Assembly (NCBI GenBank): GCA_023404095.1
Contig: JAEYDD010000033.1
Coordinates: 58,002 to 122,001 of the forward strand
From: Pseudomonadota bacterium
GTDB lineage: Bacteria > Pseudomonadota > Alphaproteobacteria > Rhizobiales > Rhizobiaceae
Reading direction: 5' to 3'
Length of the DNA: 64,000 nt
The translations under genes were made by a program, and so were the position numbers. The notes beneath the pieces are model-generated. The model saw nothing but the letters and a program-made list of their open reading frames with translations, had not been told where the DNA came from and ran no database searches. Below, piece after piece: positions 7,995-16,513 of this stretch; position 1 is the stretch's first letter, and each line of letters begins with the position of its first letter.

Positions 7995-8023
7995 TGTATG
8001 CTGGTTTTTTGGGCAGGGGGCAA
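7995..8023 (-). promoter_or_regulatory. Promoter of the proximal AbcR sRNA
   Basis: On the minus strand TTGCCC (8018-8023) and CATACA (7995-8000) are 17 bases apart, placing transcription start near 7987. The stretch from here to the lsrB stop (8024-8284) shows no gene or clear terminator. Confidence 0.6.
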
Positions 8024-8284
8024 TCATTTAATGTGCATGTCAGCCATGTGCTGCGCGCAGGTCTGGCTGAAAAGCTGCGCGCCAGGCGAAATTACATGGG
8101 AATCGATGGATTTAATCGATTTTATTGCAATCCAGAGGATTGCGCAGACGAAGCACACATCACCTGTTTGCGACGGAGTGCGCATCCACGCCAGGAAAAG
8201 GCGCTCGCGCAAGCGCATGCATCGCGGAGCATGAAGCCACCCGGCGCCTGCGAATCAACCTGCCCGATGCGGCGCACTTGATCG

Positions 8285-9181
8285 TCAGAAGTTCCAGTTG
8301 CGCGCTTTCGAGACGATGAAGTCGCGGAAGACCTTGAGCTTTGCGGCGTTCTTCATCTCGTGCGGGTAGCAGAAGTAGGTGTCGAAGGACGGTACGTCGG
8401 CGTTCGTCACCAGTTGCAGCAGGCCCGGATCGCGGCCGACGATATAGTCCGGCAACATGGCAATGCCGATCCCCAGCAGGCAGGCCCGCTTGATCGAGGT
8501 CAGGCTGTTGATCTGCAGCACGGAGGGGCGGGGGTTGTCGGAATCGCGCCCGGCGATCTGCAGCCAGTTGACATCGAGCAGATAGTTCGGCGCCGGTTCG
8601 CCGAAGGTGATGATCTTGTGGTGGTCGAGGTCGTCGATCGACTGCGGCTCGCCATATCGGTTGATGTAGGATGGCGCGGCATAGACGTGCATGTGCACGG
8701 TGAAGAGCTTGCGCTGGATCAGGTCGGACTGCTGTGGCTCGCGCAGGCGGATGGCGCAGTCGGCGTGGCGCATGTTGACGTCCAGCTCCTCGTTGTCGAG
8801 GATCAGCTGGACCTGCATGTCCGGATAAAGGGCCAGGAATTCCTGCACCTTGTCCGTCAGCCAGCCCTGGCCGAGGCCGACGGTCGTGGTGATGCGCAGC
8901 TTGCCGCTCGGCTTTTCCGTCGTCTCGGTCAGTTGGACGCGGACGCTCTCGAGCTTCATCAGCACGTCGTGGGCGGTGCGATAGAGGATTTCGCCCTGCT
9001 CGGTCAGAATCAGCCCGCGGGCATGGCGATGGAACAGCTTGATGCCGACATCCTGCTCCAGCGCGCTGACCTGGCGGCTGATGGCGGATTGCGACAGGTG
9101 AAGCTTGTCCGCTGCGTGTGTGAACGAACCGGCCTCGGCTGCGGCATGAAATATCCGCAGCTTGTCCCAGTCGAGCGCCAT
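8285..9181 (-). CDS. lsrB: LysR-type redox-responsive regulator LsrB
   Basis: A 298-residue LysR-type regulator: an N-terminal winged helix (residues about 5-65, with SFTHAADKLHLSQSAISRQV) and a periplasmic-binding-like effector domain. In S. meliloti LsrB is needed for nodulation and senses oxidation through cysteines. It lies next to trxB and the AbcR sRNAs, as here. This protein has three cysteines in the effector domain (HADCAIRL, IKRACLLG, YFCYPHE). The start MALDWDKL at 9181 follows GGGGGA at good spacing. A start at 9193 adds four residues and would put two cysteines at positions 146 and 238, the numbers I remember for the published protein, so the longer form is possible. Confidence 0.9.
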   Translation of the reverse strand: MALDWDKLRIFHAAAEAGSFTHAADKLHLSQSAISRQVSALEQDVGIKLFHRHARGLILTEQGEILYRTAHDVLMKLESVRVQLTETTEKPSGKLRITTTVGLGQGWLTDKVQEFLALYPDMQVQLILDNEELDVNMRHADCAIRLREPQQSDLIQRKLFTVHMHVYAAPSYINRYGEPQSIDDLDHHKIITFGEPAPNYLLDVNWLQIAGRDSDNPRPSVLQINSLTSIKRACLLGIGIAMLPDYIVGRDPGLLQLVTNADVPSFDTYFCYPHEMKNAAKLKVFRDFIVSKARNWNF

Positions 9182-9296
9182 TACGTCCCCCATATCTTCA
9201 AGGCGGGGAACGCCGACCGTTTCCCGCCCGTTGCTGACAATCTGTTCCCACTCCCGCGTGTGCGGGACGAGGCCCGCCTCGCGTTATTGGCGGCTT

Positions 9297-10271
9297 CTAC
9301 TCGGCCGCAATTGCGACAGGCATATGACCGGCGAGATATCTTTCCGTCTCGAGCGCGGCCATGCAGCCCATGCCGGCCGCGGTCACGGCCTGGCGATAGA
9401 TGTCATCGGTGACGTCGCCCGCGGCAAAGACGCCGGGCACGTCGGTTGCCGTCGAATCGGCGGCGGTCCACAGATAGCCGTTCGGCTTCTGCTTCAGCTT
9501 GCCGACAAACAGTTCCACCGCAGGCGCATGGCCGATTGCCACGAATACGCCGTCGGTCTGCATGTCGGTGACAACGCCGGTCTTGGTATTCTTCAGCCGG
9601 ACGCCGTTGACGGAGGCCGGCATCGGCGGCTTCGCCTCGCTTCCGAGATACTCGATCACCTCGTGATCCCAGATCACCTTTACGTTATCCTTGGCAAAGA
9701 GGCGCTCCTGCAGGATCTTTTCCGAGCGGAAGGAATCGCGGCGGTGCACGACCGTGACGGTCTTCGCCAGGTTCGAAAGGTAGAGCGCTTCCTCGACGGC
9801 CGAATTGCCGCCGCCGACGACGATCACATCCTTGTTGCGATAGAAGAATCCGTCGCAGGTGGCGCAGGCCGAAACGCCGAAGCCCTGGAACTTGTGCTCG
9901 GTTTCGATGCCGAGCCACTTGGCCTTTGCGCCGGTCGCGATGATCAGGGCATCGGCCGTCCAGACCTTGCCGCTGTCGGTATGGATGCGGAAAGGGCGCA
10001 CGTCCAGATCGACAGCGGTGACGAGATCGTTGACGATCTCGGCGCCAACGTGCTGGGCCTGCTTGAGCATCTGCTCCATCATCCACGGCCCCTGCACGGG
10101 CTCGGCGTAGCCTGGATAGTTTTCCACGTCGGTGGTGATCATGAGCTGGCCGCCCTGTTCCATGCCGGCGATCAGTACCGGCTCCAGCATGGCGCGCGCC
10201 GTGTAGATGGCGGCCGTGTAGCCGGCCGGGCCGGAACCGATGATCAGGACTTTGACGTGACGGGCAGACAT
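9297..10271 (-). CDS. trxB: Thioredoxin reductase
   Basis: A 324-residue FAD/NADPH flavoprotein that reduces thioredoxin in the cytosol. The FAD-binding GSGPAGYTAAIYTARA lies near residue 12. The redox-active pair is C136-A-T-C139 in the motif SACATCDGFF. The NADPH-binding VVGGGNSAVEEALYL follows, and the FAD-binding end is GVFAAGDVTDDIYRQA. The start at 10271 (MSARHVKVLIIGSG) is preceded by GGGAG and matches the family length; upstream in-frame ATGs only add a non-homologous tail. It lies upstream of lsrB on the same strand with 115 bases between, and is divergent from the Lrp gene. Confidence 0.96.
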   Translation of the reverse strand: MSARHVKVLIIGSGPAGYTAAIYTARAMLEPVLIAGMEQGGQLMITTDVENYPGYAEPVQGPWMMEQMLKQAQHVGAEIVNDLVTAVDLDVRPFRIHTDSGKVWTADALIIATGAKAKWLGIETEHKFQGFGVSACATCDGFFYRNKDVIVVGGGNSAVEEALYLSNLAKTVTVVHRRDSFRSEKILQERLFAKDNVKVIWDHEVIEYLGSEAKPPMPASVNGVRLKNTKTGVVTDMQTDGVFVAIGHAPAVELFVGKLKQKPNGYLWTAADSTATDVPGVFAAGDVTDDIYRQAVTAAGMGCMAALETERYLAGHMPVAIAAE

Positions 10272-10502
10272 GGCTGCACTCCCTGGCATTGCGCTCCCGG
10301 CCATCAACGAGGCATGCGGGACGACTGAAGAATTTTGTCGTTCATTTATGAGTGCGGGACCCCAAGATTCAAGGGCGCGGAACCAATTGCCAACAGACTT
10401 GGCGTCCGGCGTGACATTTTTGTTCTTTTGCTTGCAATTATCTTACGTCAGCAGGCGGTTTCTGGTAATGCGCCTGCCAAACAAAATCAGGGAAGATCCG
10501 CC

Positions 10503-10970
10503 GTGTTTCGCGCCGAACTCGATGCAATCGACATCAAGATACTCAAGGAGCTTCAGGCCGACGGCCGCATGACCAATGTGGAACTGGCCGCGAAGGCCGG
10601 AATTTCCGCGCCGCCCTGCCTGCGGCGGGTCCGCAAGCTGGAGGAGGCAGGCATCATCGAGGGCTATCATGCGATGCTGAACGCGCCGGCGCTCGGCTTC
10701 GACCTGGTTGCCTTCTGCATGGTCGGGCTCAAGCACCAGTCGGAGGCAAATCTGAAGGCGTTTGCCGCGGCAACGGCCGAATGGCCGCTGGTCCGCCAGG
10801 CGTGGATGGTTTCCGGCGACAGCGATTTCCTGCTGCATTGCGTGGCCGAAAACCTGACCCGGTTCCAGGACTTCGTGATCGAGGTGCTGACCGCAAACGA
10901 ACATGTCGATACCGTTCGCACCATGCTGACCATCCGCCAGGTCAAGAAGCTCGGGCTGGTGGAGATCTGA
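10503..10970 (+). CDS. lrp: Lrp/AsnC-family transcriptional regulator
   Basis: A 155-residue Lrp-type regulator with an N-terminal helix-turn-helix (DAIDIKILKELQADGRMTNV, then ISAPPCLRRVRKLEEAGII) and a C-terminal RAM ligand-binding domain (GFDLVAFCMVGL, then VSGDSDFLLHCVAENLTRFQDF). Such proteins respond to amino acids. I chose the GTG at 10503, which follows AGGGAAGATC and gives the normal family length. The open frame to 10335 would add about 56 residues unlike the family. The gene is divergent from trxB and is followed after four bases by the next gene, suggesting co-transcription. Confidence 0.9.
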   Translation: MFRAELDAIDIKILKELQADGRMTNVELAAKAGISAPPCLRRVRKLEEAGIIEGYHAMLNAPALGFDLVAFCMVGLKHQSEANLKAFAAATAEWPLVRQAWMVSGDSDFLLHCVAENLTRFQDFVIEVLTANEHVDTVRTMLTIRQVKKLGLVEI

Positions 10971-10974
10971 GGCG

Positions 10975-11877
10975 ATGGCGCGCTCCGACCGCCCGCTCTC
11001 CCGCTCGCTGATCAAGTTCGGCGCACGGCTTTTTCTCGGCCGGAATCTCGCCCATGCGCAGGACTGGTTCCCGGGCCTTTCGATCGACGGCAAGCGGGTG
11101 GTTAACTATCGCGGCCAACCGGTGGTCGGGCTGGAGGGGACGGACATTCTTCTCGATGGTTCGCGTGCGTGGATCCATATCTTCGGCTCCGGGCCGTCCG
11201 TCGCCGACGCCGACCTCTCCCGCCTTGATCCGGGCGGAGCGATCCTCCTGAACGGAGCCATTCATCTCGCCGGCGGCCCGGTCGCCGCGCCGCTCGCCAT
11301 TGCCGTTGAGGACGAGCGCTTCGTCTACCGGCATTTCGAGCTGATGCGAGAGAAGATCGCGGCCGGCCAGGCCTGCCTGTTCTCGGTCGCCGTCCTGCGC
11401 GCGATCTGCGAGCACGATCGCGGCTGGCTCGCCGACAAGCGCGTGGTGCTGATCAACGATATTCGCAAGCCCTATGGTCTGCCGCGCCGCACGCCCGCAC
11501 AGATCAGCGGGCTGGATTTCGTGCGGCTGGACCCGACCGGCGAGTACGGCTTTTCGCTTGCGCCCGATCGCGGCGTGTTCCAGGGCGGATCGGTGGCCGT
11601 ATCAGTGCTGCAGTTCGCGGTGGCGTTGCGCCCGATGATGATCGGCTTCGTCGGCATCGATATCCGCAACGCCAGGCAGCCGCGGTTCTATGAAGAGAAG
11701 GGCACATCGGCATTTTCCGGCGTGGCCGATGCCGAAGGCCGCATTCTCGGACACATCGCTCTGGCAAAGGCCGTGGCCGAAGAGCAGGGCATCCGGTTTG
11801 TTAACTTTTCACCGGTCTCGGCGCTGGCCGACATCGCCATCGCCTATGACGACCGGCTGGTGCGAACCGGCGTCTGA
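10975..11877 (+). CDS. Putative glycosyltransferase-like protein (GT42/DUF115-like)
   Basis: A 300-residue soluble protein. The pattern WIHIFGSGPSVADADL followed by GAILLNGAIHL, and later FQGGSVAVSVLQFAVAL with MMIGFVGIDI, resembles the nucleotide-sugar-binding layout of the DUF115/sialyltransferase-like (GT42) group: a GxGPS loop and a late GGxVAxxxLQ-x-GID signature. The match is by eye and moderate. It starts four bases after the lrp stop codon and ends ten bases before the convergent lpsB stop. A role in lipopolysaccharide core synthesis is inferred from that position only. In S. meliloti the lps core genes lpsE, lpsD and lpsC occupy this interval; they are absent here. Confidence 0.75.
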   Translation: MARSDRPLSRSLIKFGARLFLGRNLAHAQDWFPGLSIDGKRVVNYRGQPVVGLEGTDILLDGSRAWIHIFGSGPSVADADLSRLDPGGAILLNGAIHLAGGPVAAPLAIAVEDERFVYRHFELMREKIAAGQACLFSVAVLRAICEHDRGWLADKRVVLINDIRKPYGLPRRTPAQISGLDFVRLDPTGEYGFSLAPDRGVFQGGSVAVSVLQFAVALRPMMIGFVGIDIRNARQPRFYEEKGTSAFSGVADAEGRILGHIALAKAVAEEQGIRFVNFSPVSALADIAIAYDDRLVRTGV

Positions 11878-11887
11878 CCGCTTTCCG

Positions 11888-12964
11888 TCAGGACAGCAGC
11901 AACCGGTATACTTCCCCGATGGCGCGGGCTTCCTTTTCGAGCGCGAAGTTGGCGCGCACGTGGTCCAGCGCCTTGCGTCCCGCTGCAAGCGCCGCATCCG
12001 GGTCGGCCATGTAGCGGCCGATTGCGTTCGTCATGGCGGCGCCGTCTCCTGCCGGGACCACCGAGCCGGTCACGCCTTCGATGGTCATTTCCGCATAGGC
12101 GCCCGCATCGGAGGTGACGACGGCCGTCTGCGAGGCCATGGCTTCGAGCGGGGTGAGGCCGAAGCCTTCGTTGCGGGATGGCGCCACGTAGAGCGCCAGT
12201 CGCCGGTACCAGGGCTTGATGTCGTCGACCTCGCCGAGAAAAACGATGCGGGCGGACAGGCCGGCGGCGGCGATCTGCGCCTTCAGGTCGTCGGCAAATC
12301 CCTTGTGTTCGGGGGTAATGCGGCCGGAAATGATGGCCGTCCATTCCGGATGGTGCGGCAAGAGCTCGATCATCGCGCGGACGAACAGGTCGGTGCCCTT
12401 CTGATGCCGCACGCGGCCGAAGCAGCCGACCAGATATTTTCCCGGCAGCCCGGCAGCCTCGATCGTGTCTTCGGCGCCCTGCGGCGGGCGGAAGCGCTCC
12501 AGATCGACTCCGTGCTTGATGACGGTATGCGGTACCTCGAGATAGGAGCCGGAGCGGCCGCTGGTGGCGATCACCGCGTCCATGCGGCTGATCAGGAACT
12601 TCGTGTAGCGACTGTGGCGCCGCTGGGCGGCGGAGGTGAAGAGAAGCTTCAGCGGCATGCGCAGCACGTCGCGCAGCAGGATACCCGGCAGCATTTCGGT
12701 GTTGCGGCGCGCATGCCAGACGCGATGGCTGCGGCCGGCAGGAGGGCGCCAGAGCGAAAAGAGATCGCGGAAACGGATGTGCGGCAGGTCGCGCGGCAGG
12801 CCGGGACCGAGCGTGGCGACGCGCTGGCCGAGCGCGCGCTGCATCGGCACCAGCTGGATGATCGTGGAGGTAACGCCGGAAAGGCGGCGCTTGAAATTCG
12901 GCGCGATGGCGTCGACATCGGCAATGTCGACGCCGCCTTCGTTGTCTGGCAGCCTGCCTGTCAT
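11888..12964 (-). CDS. lpsB: Lipopolysaccharide core mannosyltransferase
   Basis: A 358-residue GT4 glycosyltransferase very similar to rhizobial LpsB/LpcC, which adds mannose from GDP-mannose to the LPS inner core. The N-terminal domain begins with IAPNFKRRLSGVTSTI, a signature of the LpsB family. The C-terminal domain has GCFGRVRHQKGTDLFVRAM and the donor-binding E-x7-E motif in EGFGLTPLEAMA. There is no membrane segment, so it is expected at the inner face of the cytoplasmic membrane. It starts ten bases downstream of greA on the same strand and is probably co-transcribed with it. Loss of lpsB in S. meliloti alters LPS and impairs symbiosis. Confidence 0.92.
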   Translation of the reverse strand: MTGRLPDNEGGVDIADVDAIAPNFKRRLSGVTSTIIQLVPMQRALGQRVATLGPGLPRDLPHIRFRDLFSLWRPPAGRSHRVWHARRNTEMLPGILLRDVLRMPLKLLFTSAAQRRHSRYTKFLISRMDAVIATSGRSGSYLEVPHTVIKHGVDLERFRPPQGAEDTIEAAGLPGKYLVGCFGRVRHQKGTDLFVRAMIELLPHHPEWTAIISGRITPEHKGFADDLKAQIAAAGLSARIVFLGEVDDIKPWYRRLALYVAPSRNEGFGLTPLEAMASQTAVVTSDAGAYAEMTIEGVTGSVVPAGDGAAMTNAIGRYMADPDAALAAGRKALDHVRANFALEKEARAIGEVYRLLLS

Positions 12965-12974
12965 GCCGACGGAA

Positions 12975-13451
12975 TCAGCCCCAGCTGATCGAGAGGATCT
13001 CGTAGGCTTTGGAGCCGCCGGGCGCGTTGACCTCGATCGATTCGCCGACTTCCTTGCCGATCAGCGCACGGGCGATCGGGGACGAGATCGAGATTCGGCC
13101 CGCCTTCACGTCGGCTTCCTGGTCGCCGACGATCTGGTAGACCTTCTCTTCCTCGGTGTCCTCGTCGACGAGCTTCACCTTGGCGCCGAACTTGACCGTG
13201 TCGCCGGACATCTTCGACAGGTCGATCACCTCGGCGCGCGCCACGAGGTCCTCAAGCTCGGTGATCCGGCCTTCGTTGTGGCTCTGCGCTTCCTTGGCGG
13301 CATGGTATTCGGCGTTCTCCGAAAGGTCGCCATGGGCGCGCGCTTCGGAAATTGCCTCGATGATTCGCGGGCGCTCCTCCTGCTGGCGCCAGCGCAGTTC
13401 TTCCTGCAGCTTGACGAAACCCCCCTGAGTCATCGGTACCTTTTCGACCAT
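12975..13451 (-). CDS. greA: Transcript cleavage factor GreA
   Basis: A 158-residue transcription elongation factor. The N-terminal coiled coil (MTQGGFVKLQEELRWRQQ through AKEAQSHNEGRITELEDL, with the tip acidic motif GDLSENAEYHAAKE) enters the RNA polymerase secondary channel and stimulates cleavage of backtracked RNA. The C-terminal globular domain contains ISISSPIARALIGKEVG. The start at 13451 (MVEKVPMTQGG) follows AAAGGAAA; the open frame further upstream is not conserved sequence. It heads the greA-lpsB pair. Confidence 0.96.
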   Translation of the reverse strand: MVEKVPMTQGGFVKLQEELRWRQQEERPRIIEAISEARAHGDLSENAEYHAAKEAQSHNEGRITELEDLVARAEVIDLSKMSGDTVKFGAKVKLVDEDTEEEKVYQIVGDQEADVKAGRISISSPIARALIGKEVGESIEVNAPGGSKAYEILSISWG

Positions 13452-13684
13452 TTTCCTTTGTCCTTTCGCCGTGTCCGCGTTGTGGCAGACACAAAACAAA
13501 ACAGGTCCCGAAGGCAAACTTCGGAACCATGTTCAGATCTATCTCCGGGGGTTATAGCAGATCGTCATGAGCGATTGCCAGACAATTCGCACCACGCAAG
13601 TTGTATGCCGGACAATCGGCGTCTCCTGCGGGAGAAAGTGAGGGCGCAAACGACGAATATTGACAATCCGCTCCGGAACATATA

Positions 13685-14929
13685 GTGAACATAGAAATGA
13701 GGAAGACCCTTCGCGAACGTTTGGCCATTCTTTCCGATGCGGCGAAATACGATGCCTCGTGTGCTTCCAGCGGCACGGTGAGGCGCGATTCCGCTGCCGG
13801 TGGCGGGCTGGGCTCGACGGAGGGATCTGGCATCTGCCACGCCTACGCGCCCGATGGCCGGTGCATCTCGCTCCTGAAGATCCTGCTGACGAACTTCTGC
13901 ATCTACGACTGCGCCTATTGCGTCAACCGCTCGTCCAGCAATGTCGAGCGTGCCCGGTTCACGCCGGAGGAGGTGGTGTGGCTGACGCTGGAATTCTACC
14001 GGCGCAACTATATCGAAGGACTGTTTCTGTCCTCCGGCATCATCCGTTCGTCCGATCACACAATGGAACAGATGGTGAGCATCGCCCGCGACCTGCGTGT
14101 GAAACACAATTTTCGCGGCTATATCCATCTCAAGACCATTCCCGAGGCTTCGCCACAGCTGATCGAGGAGGCGGGGCTGCATGCCGACAGGCTCTCCCTG
14201 AACATCGAGCTGCCGACGGATACCGGAATTGCGCGACTGGCGCCGGAGAAACGGCCGGAGGGCATCCGCCGGGCGATGGGCGACCTGCGGCTGAAGATCG
14301 AGGAAGCGGCCGAACCGACATTGGTGACGAAGCGGCGCCGGCGCTTCGTGCCGGCCGGGCAAAGCACGCAGATGATCGTGGGCGCAGACGGGGCCAGCGA
14401 CGCGACCATCCTGTCCGCCAGCGGCCGGTTGTATTCGAGCTATGGCCTGAAGCGCGTCTACTATTCCGCCTTCAGCCCTATCCCCGACAGTTCAAAGAGC
14501 CTGCCGCTGATAAAGCCGCCCCTGATGCGCGAGCATAGGCTCTATCAGGCGGACTGGCTCTACCGCTTCTACGGCTTCGGCATCGGCGAGATCACCGCCA
14601 GCCGGCCGGACGGCATGCTTGACCTCGATCTGGACCCGAAACTTGCCTGGGCGCTCGGCAATCGCGCCGAGTTCCCCGTCGACGTCAATCGTGCCGAACG
14701 GGAAATGCTGCTGCGCGTCCCCGGCCTCGGCACGAAGACGGTGAAATCGATTCTGTCCGTGCGCCGTCTGCGGCGTTTGCGGCTGGACGACCTCGCCCGG
14801 CTTGGTGTGTCCATCCGCAAGGTGCAGGCCTTCATCACCGCGGAGGGGTGGACGCCGCGGCGGCTTATCGAGCGCCCCGATCTCAGGGTCATGTTTGCGC
14901 CGCAGCCGCGACAGCTGACGCTGCTTTGA
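13685..14929 (+). CDS. Putative DNA modification/repair radical SAM protein
   Basis: A 414-residue radical SAM protein of the family annotated as putative DNA modification/repair radical SAM protein (TIGR03916 as I recall). The iron-sulfur cluster motif is C72-x3-C76-x2-C79 in NFCIYDCAYCVNR. The barrel continues with LFLSSGIIRSSDHTMEQM and RLSLNIELPTD. The C-terminus carries a helix-hairpin-helix (REMLLRVPGLGTKTVKSIL, residues about 339-357), typical of non-sequence-specific DNA binding. The stop codon TGA overlaps the ATG of the next gene, so the two are translationally coupled. The chemical reaction is unknown; a DNA substrate is inferred from the tail and the UdgX partner. Confidence 0.9.
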   Translation: MNIEMRKTLRERLAILSDAAKYDASCASSGTVRRDSAAGGGLGSTEGSGICHAYAPDGRCISLLKILLTNFCIYDCAYCVNRSSSNVERARFTPEEVVWLTLEFYRRNYIEGLFLSSGIIRSSDHTMEQMVSIARDLRVKHNFRGYIHLKTIPEASPQLIEEAGLHADRLSLNIELPTDTGIARLAPEKRPEGIRRAMGDLRLKIEEAAEPTLVTKRRRRFVPAGQSTQMIVGADGASDATILSASGRLYSSYGLKRVYYSAFSPIPDSSKSLPLIKPPLMREHRLYQADWLYRFYGFGIGEITASRPDGMLDLDLDPKLAWALGNRAEFPVDVNRAEREMLLRVPGLGTKTVKSILSVRRLRRLRLDDLARLGVSIRKVQAFITAEGWTPRRLIERPDLRVMFAPQPRQLTLL

Positions 14930-16395
14930 TGCGCAGGGTGGTCCTCGCTGGTGGCGGCGATTTCGACGGGTGGCGCAAGGCCGCGCGCGGGCTTCTCGCA
15001 AGCGGCGTGGCGCCGGGACAAGTCGAATGGCGCGACGGGGAGGGAGAGCAAGGCTTCGACTTCGACGGAGCGTGCGGGGCGGCAAGCGCACCCGGGCCCG
15101 CGTCCAAGGTTTTGCAGCCGACCGTGCCGAAAGGCTTCATCGAGCTGGCGCAGGCGGTGATATGTCATTCCGACCCGGCGCGCTACGCGGTTTTGTATCG
15201 GCTGTTGTGGCGGCTGCAGGCGGATCGCCGCCTGCTGGAGCTTGCCTCCGACGCGGAAGTCGCACGCGCGCAGCTGATGGCCAAGAGCGTGCGCCGCGAC
15301 GCGCACAAGATGACCGCCTTCGTGCGCTTCAAGGAGGTGCCAGGGGCATCGTCGCCGGGCGGGCGGCGGCGCTTTGCGGCATGGTTCGAGCCGGACCATC
15401 ATATCGTGGCGCGCGTGGCGACGTTCTTCCGCCGCCGCTTCAGCGACATGGACTGGCTGATTGCCACGCCGAAGGGGGCGGCGTGCTGGGACGGCAATCT
15501 GCTTCAGGTCGATGCCGTGCCCCGCCGCAAGCCCGATCTTGCCGACGAAGCGGATGAGCTCTGGCGCACCTACTACGCCAGCATCTTCAATCCGGCACGC
15601 CTGAAGGTGAAGGCGATGCAGGCCGAAATGCCGAAGAAGTACTGGCGCAACCTGCCGGAGGCGGCCCTGATACCCGGCATGATCGCGAATGCCGAAGCCC
15701 GGATGCACGAAATGGCAAGGAAGGCTGCGACCGAGCCGCAGCCCTATCATCACCGTATCCGAGATGCGGCCGCGCGGGCACCGCGGCAGGCGGCTGCTCC
15801 GGCGGGAACACTTGCCGCGCTCAATGCCGAGGCGATGGCCTGCACGCGCTGTCCGCTGCATGCGCGCGCGACGCAAACCGTCTTTGGCGAAGGGCCGCAG
15901 GACGCGGCGGTGATGGTCGTCGGCGAACAGCCGGGCGACATGGAGGACCTTGCCGGCCGCCCCTTCGTCGGTCCGGCGGGCAAGGTGTTCGACGCGGCAC
16001 TTGCGGCTGCCGGGATCGACCGGGGTGGCCTCTACCTCACCAATGCGGTGAAGCACTTCAAGTACGAACCGCGCGGCAAGCGCCGCATCCATCAGCGCCC
16101 GAATTCCGGGGAGGTGCAACACTGCCGATTCTGGCTGTCACGCGAGATCGAGCTGGTGCAGCCCAAGTTGTTGGTGGCGATGGGGGCGACGGCGCTGTCC
16201 GCCCTCACGGAGACCCGACACAAGCTGGCCGACATCCGCGGCGAGCCGATTGCGATGAAGGACGGGCGGACGCTGTTTGTCACCGTGCACCCGTCCTACC
16301 TGCTGCGCATCCCGGACGAGGCGAGGAAGGCAGACGAAGTGGCGCGCTTCCATCGTGACATCGGAGAGGTTGGCAGGCTGGCTGCGGCGATGTGA
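14929..16395 (+). CDS. udgX: DUF4130 domain fused to UdgX-family uracil-DNA glycosylase
   Basis: A 488-residue fusion. Residues about 1-285 match the DUF4130 family (RFAAWFEPDHHIVARVATFF, FSDMDWLIATPKGAACWDG). Residues about 290-485 are a family-4-like uracil-DNA glycosylase with cluster cysteines beginning CTRCPLH and the active-site region GEQPGDMEDLAGRPFVGPA. The loop KRRIHQRP (His388) is the hallmark of UdgX, which in mycobacteria forms a covalent bond between this histidine and the abasic sugar after uracil removal. HPSYLLR is the usual late glycosylase motif. Its start overlaps the radical SAM stop codon. The start at 14929 is preferred over 14848 because of this overlap and family length. 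Confidence 0.92.
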   Translation: MRRVVLAGGGDFDGWRKAARGLLASGVAPGQVEWRDGEGEQGFDFDGACGAASAPGPASKVLQPTVPKGFIELAQAVICHSDPARYAVLYRLLWRLQADRRLLELASDAEVARAQLMAKSVRRDAHKMTAFVRFKEVPGASSPGGRRRFAAWFEPDHHIVARVATFFRRRFSDMDWLIATPKGAACWDGNLLQVDAVPRRKPDLADEADELWRTYYASIFNPARLKVKAMQAEMPKKYWRNLPEAALIPGMIANAEARMHEMARKAATEPQPYHHRIRDAAARAPRQAAAPAGTLAALNAEAMACTRCPLHARATQTVFGEGPQDAAVMVVGEQPGDMEDLAGRPFVGPAGKVFDAALAAAGIDRGGLYLTNAVKHFKYEPRGKRRIHQRPNSGEVQHCRFWLSREIELVQPKLLVAMGATALSALTETRHKLADIRGEPIAMKDGRTLFVTVHPSYLLRIPDEARKADEVARFHRDIGEVGRLAAAM

Positions 16396-16513
16396 CGACG
16401 GGCTTCCGTGGTGCCGGGGCGATCATCCCGCCAGCAACGGTTCCCGAAATTCTCTCATCATGGGTGGCGATCGATGCTATGAGCTCGCCAAATCGTAGCC
16501 TGGAGACCAATCT

